Below are positions 24,763 through 34,047 of a DNA stretch of 64,000 nucleotides, piece after piece (position 1 is the first letter of the stretch; every line of letters starts with the position of its first letter). The notes below the pieces were generated by a model. That model was not told the origin of the DNA and made no database searches. It saw only the letters and a list, made by a program, of their open reading frames with translations. Source of the stretch: Rugosimonospora africana (GTDB lineage Bacteria > Actinomycetota > Actinomycetes > Mycobacteriales > Micromonosporaceae); the NCBI RefSeq assembly GCF_016862975.1, contig NZ_BONZ01000008.1, forward strand, positions 36,898 to 100,897. Direction: 5' to 3'. The translations under genes were made by a program, and so were the position numbers.

Positions 24763-25206
24763 CCGGAGACGAATGAATGACGGCAATGGAAACAGCGCCG
24801 GCTTCCATGTATGGGACAACATGGAGTCAAGCCTCGGTCGGCCCGGGTGCAACAAATCCTTCCCGGACACAGGGGCATCCAGCGATCGCGTCCATGCCGA
24901 GCAGGAGCACGCTAGCAGAGATCGTCTTCAACGGAAAGGCCGTTGACCGGGGTTTGCGCGGCCGGTCGATCGCACCGGCCATTGGTCGGGGCAGTGATGA
25001 TCTGCCATATGGGAATGCTTGCCGGGCACGCGAATTCTGCGCCCTTTTCGCCGATTTGGATCCGTGGATCCCGAGATCTAGCGGTGGGCCGGCGGCCCGG
25101 CCATCCCCACTACGGTTCCGACCTTCGGCCGAGGAAGCCCGAAGCTGCGACGGAAACCCGGAGGCACGACGGAAACCCGGAGGCGCGACCGGCTCCCGCC
25201 GCCGAC
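24763..25206. other. non-coding stretch between the protease and ArsR genes
   Basis: No frame shows coding bias, signal or domain. It must hold the protease promoter on the minus strand. Two CGGAAACCCGGAGGC-like short repeats occur near 25147-25183. Nothing else is seen. Confidence 0.6.
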
Positions 25207-25242
25207 TTGATAGGTGACTTCGAGGTCACCTATCCTGGGCTG
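25207..25242 (+). promoter_or_regulatory. ArsR promoter with embedded operator, probably leaderless
   Basis: TTGATA (25207-25212), an 18-nt spacer and TATCCT (25231-25236) form a good sigma-70-like promoter. Between and over these elements lies a perfect inverted repeat ATAGGTGAC (25210-25218) and GTCACCTAT (25225-25233) with a 6-nt centre. The GTG start at 25243 is 6 nt past the -10, where transcription should begin, and no ribosome site precedes it. Confidence 0.75.
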
Positions 25243-25563
25243 GTGGACGACGACGATCGCGTCTTCAAGGCGCTCGCGGACCCCAGTCGCCGGCACCTGC
25301 TGGACATCCTCTTCGAGCGCGACGGGCGCACCCTGACCGACCTGGAGTCCACCCTGCGGATGACCCGGTTCGGGGTGATGAAGCACCTGCGGGTGCTGGA
25401 GGAAGCCGGGCTGATCGTCACCCGCCGGTCCGGCCGGGAAAAGCTGCACTTCCTCAATCCGGTGCCGATCCGGCTCATCCATGATCGATGGATCGACAAG
25501 TACACCGAGGGCCGCGCCTCGGCGCTTGTGGATCTGAAGAATCTATTAGAAGAGAATAAATAG
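25243..25563 (+). CDS. ArsR-family transcriptional regulator
   Basis: This is a 106-aa winged-helix repressor. It begins VDDDDRVFKALADPSRRHLLD, the recognition region is LRMTRFGVMKHLRVLEEAGL, and the wing is RSGREKLHFLNPVPI. It lacks the ELCVCDL cysteine metal site, so it is not an arsenic sensor. It belongs to the subgroup usually paired with an SRPBCC/Aha1 protein, but no such gene follows. The start codon coincides with the expected transcription start, so the message is probably leaderless and autoregulated through the palindrome in its promoter. The next 236 bp are lower in GC and hold no gene. Confidence 0.9.
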   Translation: MDDDDRVFKALADPSRRHLLDILFERDGRTLTDLESTLRMTRFGVMKHLRVLEEAGLIVTRRSGREKLHFLNPVPIRLIHDRWIDKYTEGRASALVDLKNLLEENK

Positions 25564-25799
25564 ATAACTGTCTGATAAGCGACTAAAGCGCGATGTGAAC
25601 CTGCTCGCGTACATCGCGGCCGACTACGCCGGAATTCGCAGGTGGCTAACCGATAACACCACACCACATCATCCGTTTGGCCAGTCTGGCTCGGCGCTCT
25701 GGCGTCGCGCAACGACCCAGGCCAGTCGTTCGGCCAGGTCATGCCTGAGTCACAAGAAAGTTCACGCTCAGTTAACCAATTCCCGCTTCCGCGGTCCTA

Positions 25800-27086
25800 A
25801 TGTTGAGGACCGTGGTATTCGCTGGGCAGGTAGCGGCGGACCGGCCGGATGGCGGCGCACCGGGCCCCGAGTCGGCCACCGAACGCATCCGGGTTCGCTA
25901 CAACGGAGACGATTATTCGGCCGAGCCGATCGCCAAGGGCGCGGCCTACGAGATCTTCTCGACCGAGCCGGGCGCCGGCTTCCTACGTAACCCGCGGCCC
26001 GGCGCGCGCAAGCCGTACCGCCGGTTCGTTCCGGCCGTCGAGATCAACGTGATCGAGGGCCGGGCCCCGATACCCGCGGAGCAGCCGCTGTCCGCGCCGC
26101 TGTCCCGCAACCTGAGCTGGTCGGCGGTGCACGCGCTGAGCCAGTCGCGGCGCAACGTCGACGACGAGCTGGTGGCCCGGATCCGGCTTTCCGCCAAGAT
26201 TTTCCGCGGTACCCGCATGGTGAAGGTGCTCTCCGGACGCCAACTCGCCGGGCACCTGCACGGCTGGCTGCCGCAGGGCTTCTGCTACCGCGAGTTCGAC
26301 GTCGCCCACCTGCGGACACCCGCCGAGCTTTCGGTGCTGCGCAGCGACGGCGACGACGGCCGGGCCGACCCGGTGGTCTTCGCGCTGCGTTGGCGGGCGA
26401 TCGACCCGAGCGACTACCAGGCTCCGTTCGCCGCCGACTTCGGCGGGCTCGTCCGGATGGCACCCGGCGACCGGCTCGGGTCGCCGGTGCTCGGCACCGG
26501 GTTCGCGCCGTCCGGTCAGCACGTCATCCCCGAGTTCGTCACCGCCAACCTGGCCGACCTGCCGCTGACCGCGTTCGCGGAACTGGTCGCGTACACCGAC
26601 GACGGCACCGAGGTGGTGCTCTACCGGTACCTGCCGGAGCAGCGGGCCTGGGGCCGGATGTTCGGTCCACAGTGGCGGGGCCTGTTCGCCGCGGTGCCCG
26701 GGATCGCGCCGGAGCAGGAATACTTCGTGATCCCGCCGGCCCCGACCCGCCTGATGGGGCGCCACCACGGCGCCGAGTACGAGGCGATCGCCGACCCGCC
26801 CGGAGAGTTCCGGGTGCTGGCCAAGACTCGGGCGGCCCGGTATGCGGTGGAGTCGCTGTCCCGGCGCACCCCGTACCTGGGCTGGCGCCGGGCTCCGTGC
26901 ACCGTGGTCCGGGACGAGGGCGACTGGCTGCGGGTACGGCTGGTCCGGCCGGACATCGAGTCGATCACCCGGCTGGGTGCGGGCTGCATCGAGCGAGGGA
27001 TCTACGAGGCGTGGGCGCCCCGGGCGGAGACGGCCGGGTACCGCGAGGTCGACATCGAGTACGACCTGCGGAACCCGGCCGCGTAG
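25800..27086 (+). CDS. protein of unknown function (428 aa)
   Basis: The ATG at 25800 gives a soluble protein without signal peptide or membrane helix. GTG at 25812 is an alternative start. Conserved-looking stretches are LSWSAVHALSQSRRNVDDELVARIRLSAKIF (split here: LSWSAVHALSQSRR and NVDDELVARI), GWLPQGFCYREFDVAHLRTP, and a second half with VIPPAPTRLMGRHHGAEYEA and a tryptophan-rich end. I do not recognise the family. Codon bias is fully actinobacterial. It converges on metG, with a weak hairpin in the 15-bp gap. Its role is open. Confidence 0.75.
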   Translation: MLRTVVFAGQVAADRPDGGAPGPESATERIRVRYNGDDYSAEPIAKGAAYEIFSTEPGAGFLRNPRPGARKPYRRFVPAVEINVIEGRAPIPAEQPLSAPLSRNLSWSAVHALSQSRRNVDDELVARIRLSAKIFRGTRMVKVLSGRQLAGHLHGWLPQGFCYREFDVAHLRTPAELSVLRSDGDDGRADPVVFALRWRAIDPSDYQAPFAADFGGLVRMAPGDRLGSPVLGTGFAPSGQHVIPEFVTANLADLPLTAFAELVAYTDDGTEVVLYRYLPEQRAWGRMFGPQWRGLFAAVPGIAPEQEYFVIPPAPTRLMGRHHGAEYEAIADPPGEFRVLAKTRAARYAVESLSRRTPYLGWRRAPCTVVRDEGDWLRVRLVRPDIESITRLGAGCIERGIYEAWAPRAETAGYREVDIEYDLRNPAA

Positions 27087-27092
27087 AGCGGG

Positions 27093-27111
27093 GGGCGGAC
27101 GTCAGCCGCCC
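27093..27111. terminator. weak hairpin between the convergent 428-aa gene and metG
   Basis: GGGCGG and CCGCCC pair over 6 bp around a 7-nt loop, overlapping the metG stop codon. It could serve both directions, but the stem is short. Confidence 0.3.
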
Positions 27112-28886
27112 AGCCGGGCCAGCTCTTCATCCACGATGGACTTGTCCAGCTTCTTGAACACCGGCTTCGGCGGGGCCAGCGGCGTACCCGCCGCGATCGG
27201 CACGGACCGCCAGCGCGCACCCTCGTCGTAGTCGCCGGCCAGCACCGGGTACCCGGGGCCGCCGTCCAGATCCTCGACCTCCACGATGGACGGCATCGGG
27301 GCGTGCACCCCGGTCCCGCCCAGCAGCTCGTGGATCGTCTGCGCGGCGTGCGGCAGGAACGGCGTCAGCAGGATGTTGCAGTCGCTGACCGCCTGCAGCG
27401 CCACGTGCAGGATCGTACCCAGCCGCTCCTGGTCGTCTTTGATCTTCCACGGCGCCTGGTCCGACAGGTACTTGTTCGCCTCGCCGACGACCCGCATCGC
27501 CTCGTTGATCGCCTGCTTCTGCCGGTGCCGGCCGATCAGGTCGCCGACCGTGTCGAACGCGGTGCGTACCGAGCTCAGCAGCGCCTCGTCCGCCTCGGTG
27601 AGCGGTCCGGCCGGCGGGATGGCACCGAAGTTCTTCGCCGCCATCGAGATCGAGCGGTTGACCAGGTTGCCCCAGCCGGCGACCAACTCGTCGTTGTTGC
27701 GCCGGAGGAACTCCGACCAGGTGAAGTCGGTGTCCGTGGTCTCCGGGCCGGCCACCGCGATGAAGTACCGCAGCGCGTCGGCGTCGTACCGGGACAGGAA
27801 GTCGCGTACGTAGATGACCACCGACCGGGACGAGGAGAACTTGCGGCCCTCCATCGTCAGGTACTCGCTGGACACGATCTCGGTGGGCAGCGCCAGCTTG
27901 CCGAACTCGCCCGGCTCGCCGCCCCGGGAGCCCTCGCCGTTGTACCCGAGCAACTCGGCCGGCCAGATCTGGGCGTGGAACGTGATGTTGTCCTTACCCA
28001 TGAAGTAGGCCGACCGGGCGTCCTCCGCCTCCGCCGACCACCACTTCTTCCAGGCGTCCGGGTCGCCGGAGCGGCGGGCCCACTCGATCGCTGCCGACAG
28101 GTACCCGACGACCGCGTCGAACCACACGTACAGCCGCTTGTTCGGGTTGTCCTCCCAGGCGGGCAGCGGCACCGGGATGCCCCAGTCGATGTCCCGGGTC
28201 ATCGCCCGCGGCCGGATGTCGTCGAGCAGGTTGAGCGCGAACTTCAGGACGTTGGGCCGCCAGTCGGTCCGGGCCTTGAGCCAGGAGGACAGCGCGTCGG
28301 CGAGCGCCGGCAGGTCGAGCAGGAAGTGCTCGGTCTCGACGAACGCGGGCGCCTCACCGTTGATCCGGGACCTCGGGTTGATCAGGTCGATCGGGTCGAG
28401 CTGGTTGCCGCAGTTGTCACACTGGTCGCCGCGCGCCTCCGGGTACCCGCAGATCGGGCAGGTGCCCTCGATGTACCGGTCGGGCAGCGTCCGGCCGGTC
28501 GACGGCGAGATCGCACCCTGGGTGGTCTCCTTGATCATGTATCCGTTGCGGTGAACGCCGCGGAACAACTCCTGGGCGACCGCGTAGTGGTTGCGCGTGG
28601 TGGTCCGGGTGAACAGGTCGTAGGACAGGCCGAGGGCGTGCAGGTCCTCGACGATCAGCCGGTTGTACCGGTCGGCCAGCTCGCGTGGCGTGACGCCCTC
28701 GCGCTCGGCCTGCACCAGGATGGGCGTTCCGTGCTCATCGGTGCCGGAGACCATGAGCACGTCGTGGCCGGCCATCCGCATGTACCGGCTGTAGACGTCG
28801 GAGGGAACCCCGAAACCGGACACATGACCGATGTGGCGCGGACCGTTGGCGTACGGCCAGGCGACCGCGGCGAGAACGTGACTCAT
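27102..28886 (-). CDS. metG: methionyl-tRNA synthetase
   Basis: Charges tRNA-Met with methionine. The 594-aa enzyme has the class I HIGH motif exactly at residues 18-21 and the zinc knuckle [18 protein letters not shown]. The second class I motif appears as KFSSS near 348-352, the usual actinobacterial variant of KMSKS. The C-terminal anticodon-binding helical domain ends near ELARLGG, and there is no dimerisation EMAP tail. The ATG start at 28886 overlaps the rsmI stop as ATGA, so the two are coupled. Order pmt/rsmI/metG agrees with Rv1002c-Rv1003-Rv1007c. Confidence 0.97.
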   Translation of the reverse strand: MSHVLAAVAWPYANGPRHIGHVSGFGVPSDVYSRYMRMAGHDVLMVSGTDEHGTPILVQAEREGVTPRELADRYNRLIVEDLHALGLSYDLFTRTTTRNHYAVAQELFRGVHRNGYMIKETTQGAISPSTGRTLPDRYIEGTCPICGYPEARGDQCDNCGNQLDPIDLINPRSRINGEAPAFVETEHFLLDLPALADALSSWLKARTDWRPNVLKFALNLLDDIRPRAMTRDIDWGIPVPLPAWEDNPNKRLYVWFDAVVGYLSAAIEWARRSGDPDAWKKWWSAEAEDARSAYFMGKDNITFHAQIWPAELLGYNGEGSRGGEPGEFGKLALPTEIVSSEYLTMEGRKFSSSRSVVIYVRDFLSRYDADALRYFIAVAGPETTDTDFTWSEFLRRNNDELVAGWGNLVNRSISMAAKNFGAIPPAGPLTEADEALLSSVRTAFDTVGDLIGRHRQKQAINEAMRVVGEANKYLSDQAPWKIKDDQERLGTILHVALQAVSDCNILLTPFLPHAAQTIHELLGGTGVHAPMPSIVEVEDLDGGPGYPVLAGDYDEGARWRSVPIAAGTPLAPPKPVFKKLDKSIVDEELARLGG

Positions 28887-29758
28887 GGGGTACCAGCGTA
28901 GTGGGCCCCGGATGAGGGGCCGGCCACCACCAGGTTGTAGACCTCCCGGCGGGGCAGCCCGTGCGACCGGGCCACGGCGGCGATCGCGTCCCGCCGCGGC
29001 GTACCGCCCGCCTCCAGGCCGGCCACCTCGGCCAGTACCGCCGCGTCGGTCGGGCGCACGGCGGCGGCCGCCGGCGCCCCGCCCACCACGACGCTGATCT
29101 CTCCGCGCGGCTGCTGGTCGGTGGCCCAGGCGGACAGCTCGCCGAGCGGCAGCCGGACGACCTCCTCGTAGGTCTTGGTCAACTCCCGGCAGAGGGCGGC
29201 CGGGCGCCGGTCGCCGAACGCGGCGGCCAGGTCGGCCAGCGTGGCGGCGATCCGGTGCGGCGCCTCGAAGAAGACCATCGTGCGCTCCTCGGCACCGAGC
29301 GCGGCCAGCCGGGACCGCCGCTCGCCCGGCTTGCGGGGCAGGAAGCCCTCGAAGCAGAACCGGTCGCTGGGCAGGCCGGACAGGGCCAGCGCGGTCGTCA
29401 CGGCGCTGGGGCCGGGCGCGGAGGTCACCGGTACGCCGGCCTCGATGGCGGCCCGGACCAGCCGGTACCCGGGGTCGGAGACGCTCGGCATGCCGCCATC
29501 GGTGATCACCGCGACCACGGAGCCCGAGCCCATCGCCTCGATCAGCTCGGGGGTACGCCGCTCCTCGTTGCCCTCGAAGTAGGAGACGATCCGGCCGGGC
29601 AGCACGATGTCCAGCTCCCGGGCCAGCCGGACCAGCCGCCGGGTGTCCTCGGCGGCCACGATGTCGGCCCCGACCAGCGCGGTGCGCAGCCGCTCCGAGG
29701 CGTCCCCGACGTTGCCGAGCGGGGCGCCGACGAGGATCAGCCGTCCCTGAGCGTCCAC
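28883..29758 (-). CDS. rsmI: 16S rRNA (cytidine-1402 2'-O)-methyltransferase
   Basis: RsmI 2'-O-methylates C1402 in the decoding centre of 16S rRNA with S-adenosylmethionine. The 291-aa product has the tetrapyrrole-methylase-type fold. It shows [59 protein letters not shown] and the [15 protein letters not shown] segment. The GTG at 29758 is chosen because CGGAGGG lies at the right distance; an ATG at 29779 would place that ribosome site inside the gene. It is the first gene of the rsmI-metG pair and is divergent from the mannosyltransferase gene. Confidence 0.95.
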   Translation of the reverse strand: MDAQGRLILVGAPLGNVGDASERLRTALVGADIVAAEDTRRLVRLARELDIVLPGRIVSYFEGNEERRTPELIEAMGSGSVVAVITDGGMPSVSDPGYRLVRAAIEAGVPVTSAPGPSAVTTALALSGLPSDRFCFEGFLPRKPGERRSRLAALGAEERTMVFFEAPHRIAATLADLAAAFGDRRPAALCRELTKTYEEVVRLPLGELSAWATDQQPRGEISVVVGGAPAAAAVRPTDAAVLAEVAGLEAGGTPRRDAIAAVARSHGLPRREVYNLVVAGPSSGAHYAGTP

Positions 29759-29834
29759 CGAGTTCCCTCCGAGGTCCATGTGCCGGGGCGTGACGGGCGT
29801 GCCATGCCGCCATGCGCAGCCTACGATCGCAGGC

Positions 29835-31424
29835 GTGACTTCGGCGGTGATGACCGAGCCCGGCCCCCAGGCGGCCGATGAGGCGCCAGTGGTGCCAGAG
29901 ATCGTCAGGCGGAGGCTCGCCCCGCCGATGCCCAAGGACGGCTGGCGGTCGTGGGTGGCCACCGCCGTGATCGTGGCGATCGCCGCGATACTGCGGCTGG
30001 TCCGCCTCAACCTGCCCAAGGGGCAGATCTTCGATGAGGTGTACTACGCCGTCGACGCCCACCACCTGCTGCAGCACGGCGTCGAATGGGACGAGAAGCA
30101 GAATACCGGCTCGTTCGTCGTGCACCCGCCGCTCGGCAAGTGGCTGATCGGGCTCGGCGAGAAGATCTTCGGGTACAACGAATTCGGCTGGCGCATCTCG
30201 GCGGCGGTCGCCGGCATCATCGCGGTGCTGATCGTCATCAGGCTGGGCCGGCGGATGTTCCGCTCGACCGTGCTGGGTTGCGCGGCCGGGCTGCTGATGG
30301 CGCTCGACGGGTTCGAGTTCGTGCTGTCCCGGGTCGCGCTGCTGGACATCTTCCTGCTGCTGTTCGTGCTGGCCGCGTTCACCTGCCTGGTGATGGACCG
30401 GGACCACCGCCGGTTGCGCTGGCTGCGGGCGCTGGAGCGGGGGATGGACCCGACCCAGCCGGGACGCGCCGGCCGGCCGCCGTTCGCGGTGCCGTGGTGG
30501 CGGCTGGCCGCCGGGTTGATGACCGGCTGCGCGATGGCGGTCAAGTGGAGCGCCCTGTGGTACATCATCGTCTTCGTCCTGCTGATCTACATCTGGGAGG
30601 CCGGCGCCCGGAAGAGCGCGGGTGTCCGGCGGCCGTGGCGCGACACCTTCCTGGACGAGACCGGCTGGGTGGCCGTGTTCGGCCTGATCATCGTGGGCGT
30701 GTACCTGGCCAGCTGGACCGGCTGGTTTGCCAGCAGCAAGGGCTGGGATCGGCACTGGCTCGCCTCGCAGGGGCACTCCGAGCCGCCGATCCTCGGTGCG
30801 CTGTTGAACCTGTGGCACTACCACCGGGAGGCGCTGCACTTCCACGACACGCTGGACAAGTCGCACCCGTACCAGTCGTGGCCGTGGCAGTGGCTGCTGC
30901 TGGGCCGGCCGGTCGCGTTCTACTACCAGAGCAACGGGCCCTGCGGCTCGCCGACCTGTTCGTCCGAAGTGATCCTGCTGGGCACCCCGGTGCTGTGGTG
31001 GTCGTTCATCGCGGCGCTGGCCGGGCTGGCCTGGTTCGGGATCAGCCGCCGCGACTGGCGGGCGCTGGCCATCGGCCTTGGCGTGATCGCGAGCATCGTG
31101 CCGTGGTTCCCGTACGAGGCCAAGGACCGGACGATGTTCTACTTCTACATCGCGCCGGCCGAGCCGTTCCTGATCCTGGCCGTGGTCTATGTCCTTGGCG
31201 CGCTGATCCGCAGCCCTGCTCGCAGTGCCGCCGTGACCCATTCGCCGGGCGGGGTGGAACTGCTGGAACCCGCCGACCGAAGACTCATGGGCACGGTGTT
31301 CGCCGGGGCGTACATGGTCGCCGTCGCCGTGATCTTCGCGTACTTCTATCCGATCTACGTCGGAAAGATCATCCCGTACGCGCAATGGATGGCGCGCATG
31401 TGGTTGGGCAGCCGCTGGATCTGA
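29835..31424 (+). CDS. pmt: polyprenol-phosphate-mannose:protein mannosyltransferase
   Basis: Pmt transfers mannose from polyprenyl-phosphate-mannose to Ser/Thr of secreted proteins at the outer face of the membrane. The 529-aa GT39-type protein has the acidic catalytic loop [13 protein letters not shown] after the first helix, then [13 protein letters not shown]. About ten membrane helices follow, with [16 protein letters not shown] in a late loop and a final cluster near [11 protein letters not shown]. Length is normal (500-530). GTG at 29835 is preferred; ATG at 29850 is possible. It corresponds to Rv1002c and supports surface protein glycosylation for the secreted proteins encoded nearby. 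Confidence 0.94.
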   Translation: MTSAVMTEPGPQAADEAPVVPEIVRRRLAPPMPKDGWRSWVATAVIVAIAAILRLVRLNLPKGQIFDEVYYAVDAHHLLQHGVEWDEKQNTGSFVVHPPLGKWLIGLGEKIFGYNEFGWRISAAVAGIIAVLIVIRLGRRMFRSTVLGCAAGLLMALDGFEFVLSRVALLDIFLLLFVLAAFTCLVMDRDHRRLRWLRALERGMDPTQPGRAGRPPFAVPWWRLAAGLMTGCAMAVKWSALWYIIVFVLLIYIWEAGARKSAGVRRPWRDTFLDETGWVAVFGLIIVGVYLASWTGWFASSKGWDRHWLASQGHSEPPILGALLNLWHYHREALHFHDTLDKSHPYQSWPWQWLLLGRPVAFYYQSNGPCGSPTCSSEVILLGTPVLWWSFIAALAGLAWFGISRRDWRALAIGLGVIASIVPWFPYEAKDRTMFYFYIAPAEPFLILAVVYVLGALIRSPARSAAVTHSPGGVELLEPADRRLMGTVFAGAYMVAVAVIFAYFYPIYVGKIIPYAQWMARMWLGSRWI

Positions 31425-31430
31425 GCGGGT

Positions 31431-32381
31431 CTAGCTCTTCTGGTCGAAGAGGACGCTCACAGATTCACCATTGTGAATGCGTCGCATCGCCTCGGCCAGC
31501 GCCGGGGCGATCGACAGCACGCGCAGCTTCGGTACCCGCTTGTTCGCCGGGATCGGCACGGTGTTCGTGCAGACGACCTCCAGCACGTCGTCCGCCGAGC
31601 TGATCCGGTCCAGCGCACGATCGGCGAACAGCCCGTGGGTGCAGGCCACCCGGATGGAGTTGACCTTCAGCTCGCGTAGCCGGTCGAGCAGCTCCAGCAC
31701 GGTGCTGCCGCGGGCGATCTCGTCGTCGAGGACGATCACGTCCTTACCGGTCACGTCACCGATCACCGCGCTGATGCTCACCCGGTCGTCCGCGTACCGC
31801 TGCTTGGCGCCGGCGGCGACCGGGACCCCGAGGAGCCGGGCGAAGTCGGCGGCCGGCTTGGCGTTGCCTAGGTCGGGCGAGACGACCACCACGTTGTCCA
31901 GGTTGTACTGGCGGAAGTGGGCGGCCAGCTCGCGCAGCGCGTGCAGGTGATCCACCGGCACGCTGAAGAACCCGTGGACCTGCGGTGAGTGCAGGGTCAT
32001 CGCGAGTACCCGGCTGGCGCCGGCCGCCACCATCAGATCGGCAACCAGCCGGCCGCCGATGGAGATTCGCGGCGCGTCCTTCTTGTCCGACCGGGCGTAC
32101 GCGTAATGCGGCAGGACCACGGTCGTCCGCGCGGCGGACGCACCCTTGGCGGCGTCCAGCATGAGCAGCAGCTCGACCAGGTTCTCCTGGACCGGCGGCA
32201 CCAGCGGCTGGATCAGGAAGACGTCGCGCTCTCGGCAGTTGGCCTGGAGCTGGACCTCCAAGCAGTCGTTGGCGAATCGGGAGACCTGCACCGGACGCAA
32301 CGGGGTGCCCAGGTGAGCGCAGATCTCGGTGGCCAATTCGGGGTGGGCATTGCCACTGAACACCGCGATGTCCTCGTGCAC
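31431..32381 (-). CDS. ribose-phosphate pyrophosphokinase paralogue with altered PRPP loop
   Basis: PRPP synthetases make phosphoribosyl pyrophosphate from ribose-5-phosphate and ATP. The 316-aa protein keeps the ATP flexible-loop residues YARSDKK (95-101) and the overall two-domain fold. Its PRPP-binding loop reads LDDEIARGST (218-227), not the canonical DDMIDTGGT present in the second copy at 48 kb, and SPDLGNAK replaces APDSGRVR. It may be a specialised or regulatory form. The start is GTG at 32381. It converges on the mannosyltransferase gene with 6 bp between them. Confidence 0.88.
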   Translation of the reverse strand: MHEDIAVFSGNAHPELATEICAHLGTPLRPVQVSRFANDCLEVQLQANCRERDVFLIQPLVPPVQENLVELLLMLDAAKGASAARTTVVLPHYAYARSDKKDAPRISIGGRLVADLMVAAGASRVLAMTLHSPQVHGFFSVPVDHLHALRELAAHFRQYNLDNVVVVSPDLGNAKPAADFARLLGVPVAAGAKQRYADDRVSISAVIGDVTGKDVIVLDDEIARGSTVLELLDRLRELKVNSIRVACTHGLFADRALDRISSADDVLEVVCTNTVPIPANKRVPKLRVLSIAPALAEAMRRIHNGESVSVLFDQKS

Positions 32382-32770
32382 GCCGCAACCATAGCCGCCC
32401 GGATCGCACCGTCTTCACGAACCGGTAAAGAGTGTGACGCGTTTGATCCTCTGTGCCGTAGGCCGCCTGTGCACCGTATGCCGCACGGTGTCCAGTCGGC
32501 CGGCGGCGGACCGGACGAACCTACCGAGAGCTGCCGAAACTCTGCGCCAGCGGGTCGTCGCACCTTCCGTCCCGACGGCGCGCCTGGTCCCGGCCCGCCC
32601 GACCCGCCCCGCTTCCGGACCCGCCCCGCTTCCGGACCCGCCCAGCGCGGCCCGTCTCCAGGCCCGCCCAGTGCGGCCTGCTCTGGACCCGCCGGCCGAG
32701 AGGCGCGCTCCAACCCGCGCGACGGGCGGATCCGGGCCGGGCGGAACACGCCGCCCGGCCCGGTCGGTCA
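32382..32770. repeat. non-coding stretch with C-rich short tandem repeats
   Basis: No gene is supported. About 32598-32700 holds degenerate 15- to 17-bp units of the type CCCGCCCCGCTTCCGGA and CCCGCCCAGYGCGGCC. The promoter of the PRPP synthetase paralogue must lie near 32382-32450 on the minus strand, where TCTTTACCGG is the only A+T-richer spot. Confidence 0.5.
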
Positions 32771-33013
32771 TCAGCCGTGTGACCGCTGGTCCGCCTGCCA
32801 CCGGCGGAGGCCGAGCTTGATCCGCTCATTCTCCGATCGGAGTCGGGCGATCTCGGTCCGTAGCACCCGCTCCACGTGATCCCGGAGAACCAGCGCGTCG
32901 GCGATCCGGCCGAGATACGCGCGCACGTCGGTGGCGTCCAGGCCGATCCGGTACCAGGGAGCCCGGCGGAACGTCACGTTCGCGACGTCATGGGGTTGCA
33001 CCGGCCGCATCAT
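32771..33013 (-). CDS. small DivIVA-domain-like coiled-coil protein (80 aa)
   Basis: The N-terminal half has VTFRRAPWYRIGLDATDV, which resembles the DivIVA/GpsB membrane-binding segment (F-x-x-x-x-x-GYD-x-x-x-V). The C-terminal half is a heptad-type helix ending ERIKLGLRRWQADQRSHG. DivIVA-family proteins mark curved membrane at poles and septa. The ATG at 33013 overlaps the preceding stop (ATGA), so it is the last gene of a four-gene unit. Confidence 0.75.
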   Translation of the reverse strand: MMRPVQPHDVANVTFRRAPWYRIGLDATDVRAYLGRIADALVLRDHVERVLRTEIARLRSENERIKLGLRRWQADQRSHG

Positions 33014-33228
33014 CGATCACCGTCCAGGCGACGCGGGCAGCGGGACCGGGTGGCCAGGTGCAGCCACTCGCCGGTCTCTCGGTCACGGATCAGCGGTGTC
33101 GGGCAGCTACACATGCCGCTGCCCGGCGGCCGGCCGGCCACCCGGTTGATGGTCGCGACGGCCCCGCCCGATCCGTTGCGGAGCGGGTGGCGTCTGAACG
33201 CGACGCCGCCCGGTTCGGTGGCACTCAT
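33010..33228 (-). CDS. small Cys-containing protein of unknown function (72 aa)
   Basis: The 72-residue protein has a basic N-terminus, then SGMCSCPTPLIRDRETGEWLHLATRSRCPRR split as CSC near 39-41 and a later Cys near 64, possibly a small metal site. No family is recognised. It is linked by 4-bp overlaps on both sides (ATGA with the methyltransferase stop and with the DivIVA-like start), which argues that it is translated. Confidence 0.65.
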   Translation of the reverse strand: MSATEPGGVAFRRHPLRNGSGGAVATINRVAGRPPGSGMCSCPTPLIRDRETGEWLHLATRSRCPRRLDGDR

Positions 33229-34046
33229 CGGGCACCATCCACTGTGGACGGCCGCCGGCCACTCGTGCTGTAGAGCATGTGCCCGTGCAGCACGATGCCG
33301 GGGGTACGGAGCAGCTCATGCGCGCGGTCGAGTTCGTCGCAGGTCAGGCCGGCGGCGAGAAGGTGCTCGCGCAGCTGCTCGGTACCCGCGATGAGCAGCT
33401 GGCAGCCGGGGCTGCCACCGCGCCACGTGCCGCCGTACGCCACCGAGCGGACGTCGGTCAGCCCCTCCTCCATGAACGCGAGCAGGGCCCGCCTCGACCA
33501 GCCGCGGTCGCTGCCGTGTTCGGAGAGGGTACGCAGGTGGGCGAGGTGGAACCGGCGGAGCAGCGTCGCGTCGTCCTCACTGGTGGCGTGGGCCACGATC
33601 TCGTGCGGCGAGGTGGGCCAGAAGTCCTCGGTCAGCAGGACGCCGCCGGGCGCGACCACCTCCGCGAGGCGTTCCAGCACTTGCCGGCGCTGGGGCAGGT
33701 GATTGAGCAGCAGCCGGGCGTGCACCAGGTCGTAGTCCCCGCCGGGCGGTACCTGCGAGGTGATGTCGTGCTCTAGCACGGTCAGGCGCGGATGGTCCGG
33801 GATGAGCCCGGGCTTCGTGTCCGTGGCGACGACCGAGCCGTCCGGCCCGACCCGGTCGGCCAGCCAGAGGGCGACGCTTCCAGCCCCGGCGCCCACCTCC
33901 AGGCAGTGGGCACCGGTCAGGTCCAGGAGATCGGTGATCCGCCACCTGGTGACGGGATCGAGCAGGGAGGCCAGGGCCTCGTGATGAGCGGTGGCCTCCG
34001 CACTGTCGTTGTCATAGGCGTACGGGCGGGTGGTCCAGCTGGTCAC
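33225..34046 (-). CDS. class I S-adenosylmethionine-dependent methyltransferase
   Basis: A 273-aa Rossmann-type methyltransferase. Motif I is CLEVGAGAGSVALWLA (48-63), motif II ends VVATDTKPG, and motif IV is DYDLVHARLLLNHLPQR, where the family places its active-site region. The substrate is unknown; small-molecule methyltransferases of antibiotic and quinone pathways look alike. The GTG start at 34046 lies 1 nt after the stop of the lipoprotein gene, and the 3' end overlaps the next gene. This makes it the second gene of the four-gene unit. Confidence 0.88.
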   Translation of the reverse strand: MTSWTTRPYAYDNDSAEATAHHEALASLLDPVTRWRITDLLDLTGAHCLEVGAGAGSVALWLADRVGPDGSVVATDTKPGLIPDHPRLTVLEHDITSQVPPGGDYDLVHARLLLNHLPQRRQVLERLAEVVAPGGVLLTEDFWPTSPHEIVAHATSEDDATLLRRFHLAHLRTLSEHGSDRGWSRRALLAFMEEGLTDVRSVAYGGTWRGGSPGCQLLIAGTEQLREHLLAAGLTCDELDRAHELLRTPGIVLHGHMLYSTSGRRPSTVDGAR

Positions 34047-34047
34047 G

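Noticed and set aside
27102..31385. A 1427-codon minus-strand open frame extending upstream of metG
   Set aside because: Only the last 594 codons are metG. The rest is the reverse of the mannosyltransferase gene and rsmI in another frame, with Arg/Pro-rich composition typical of antisense frames in high-GC DNA.
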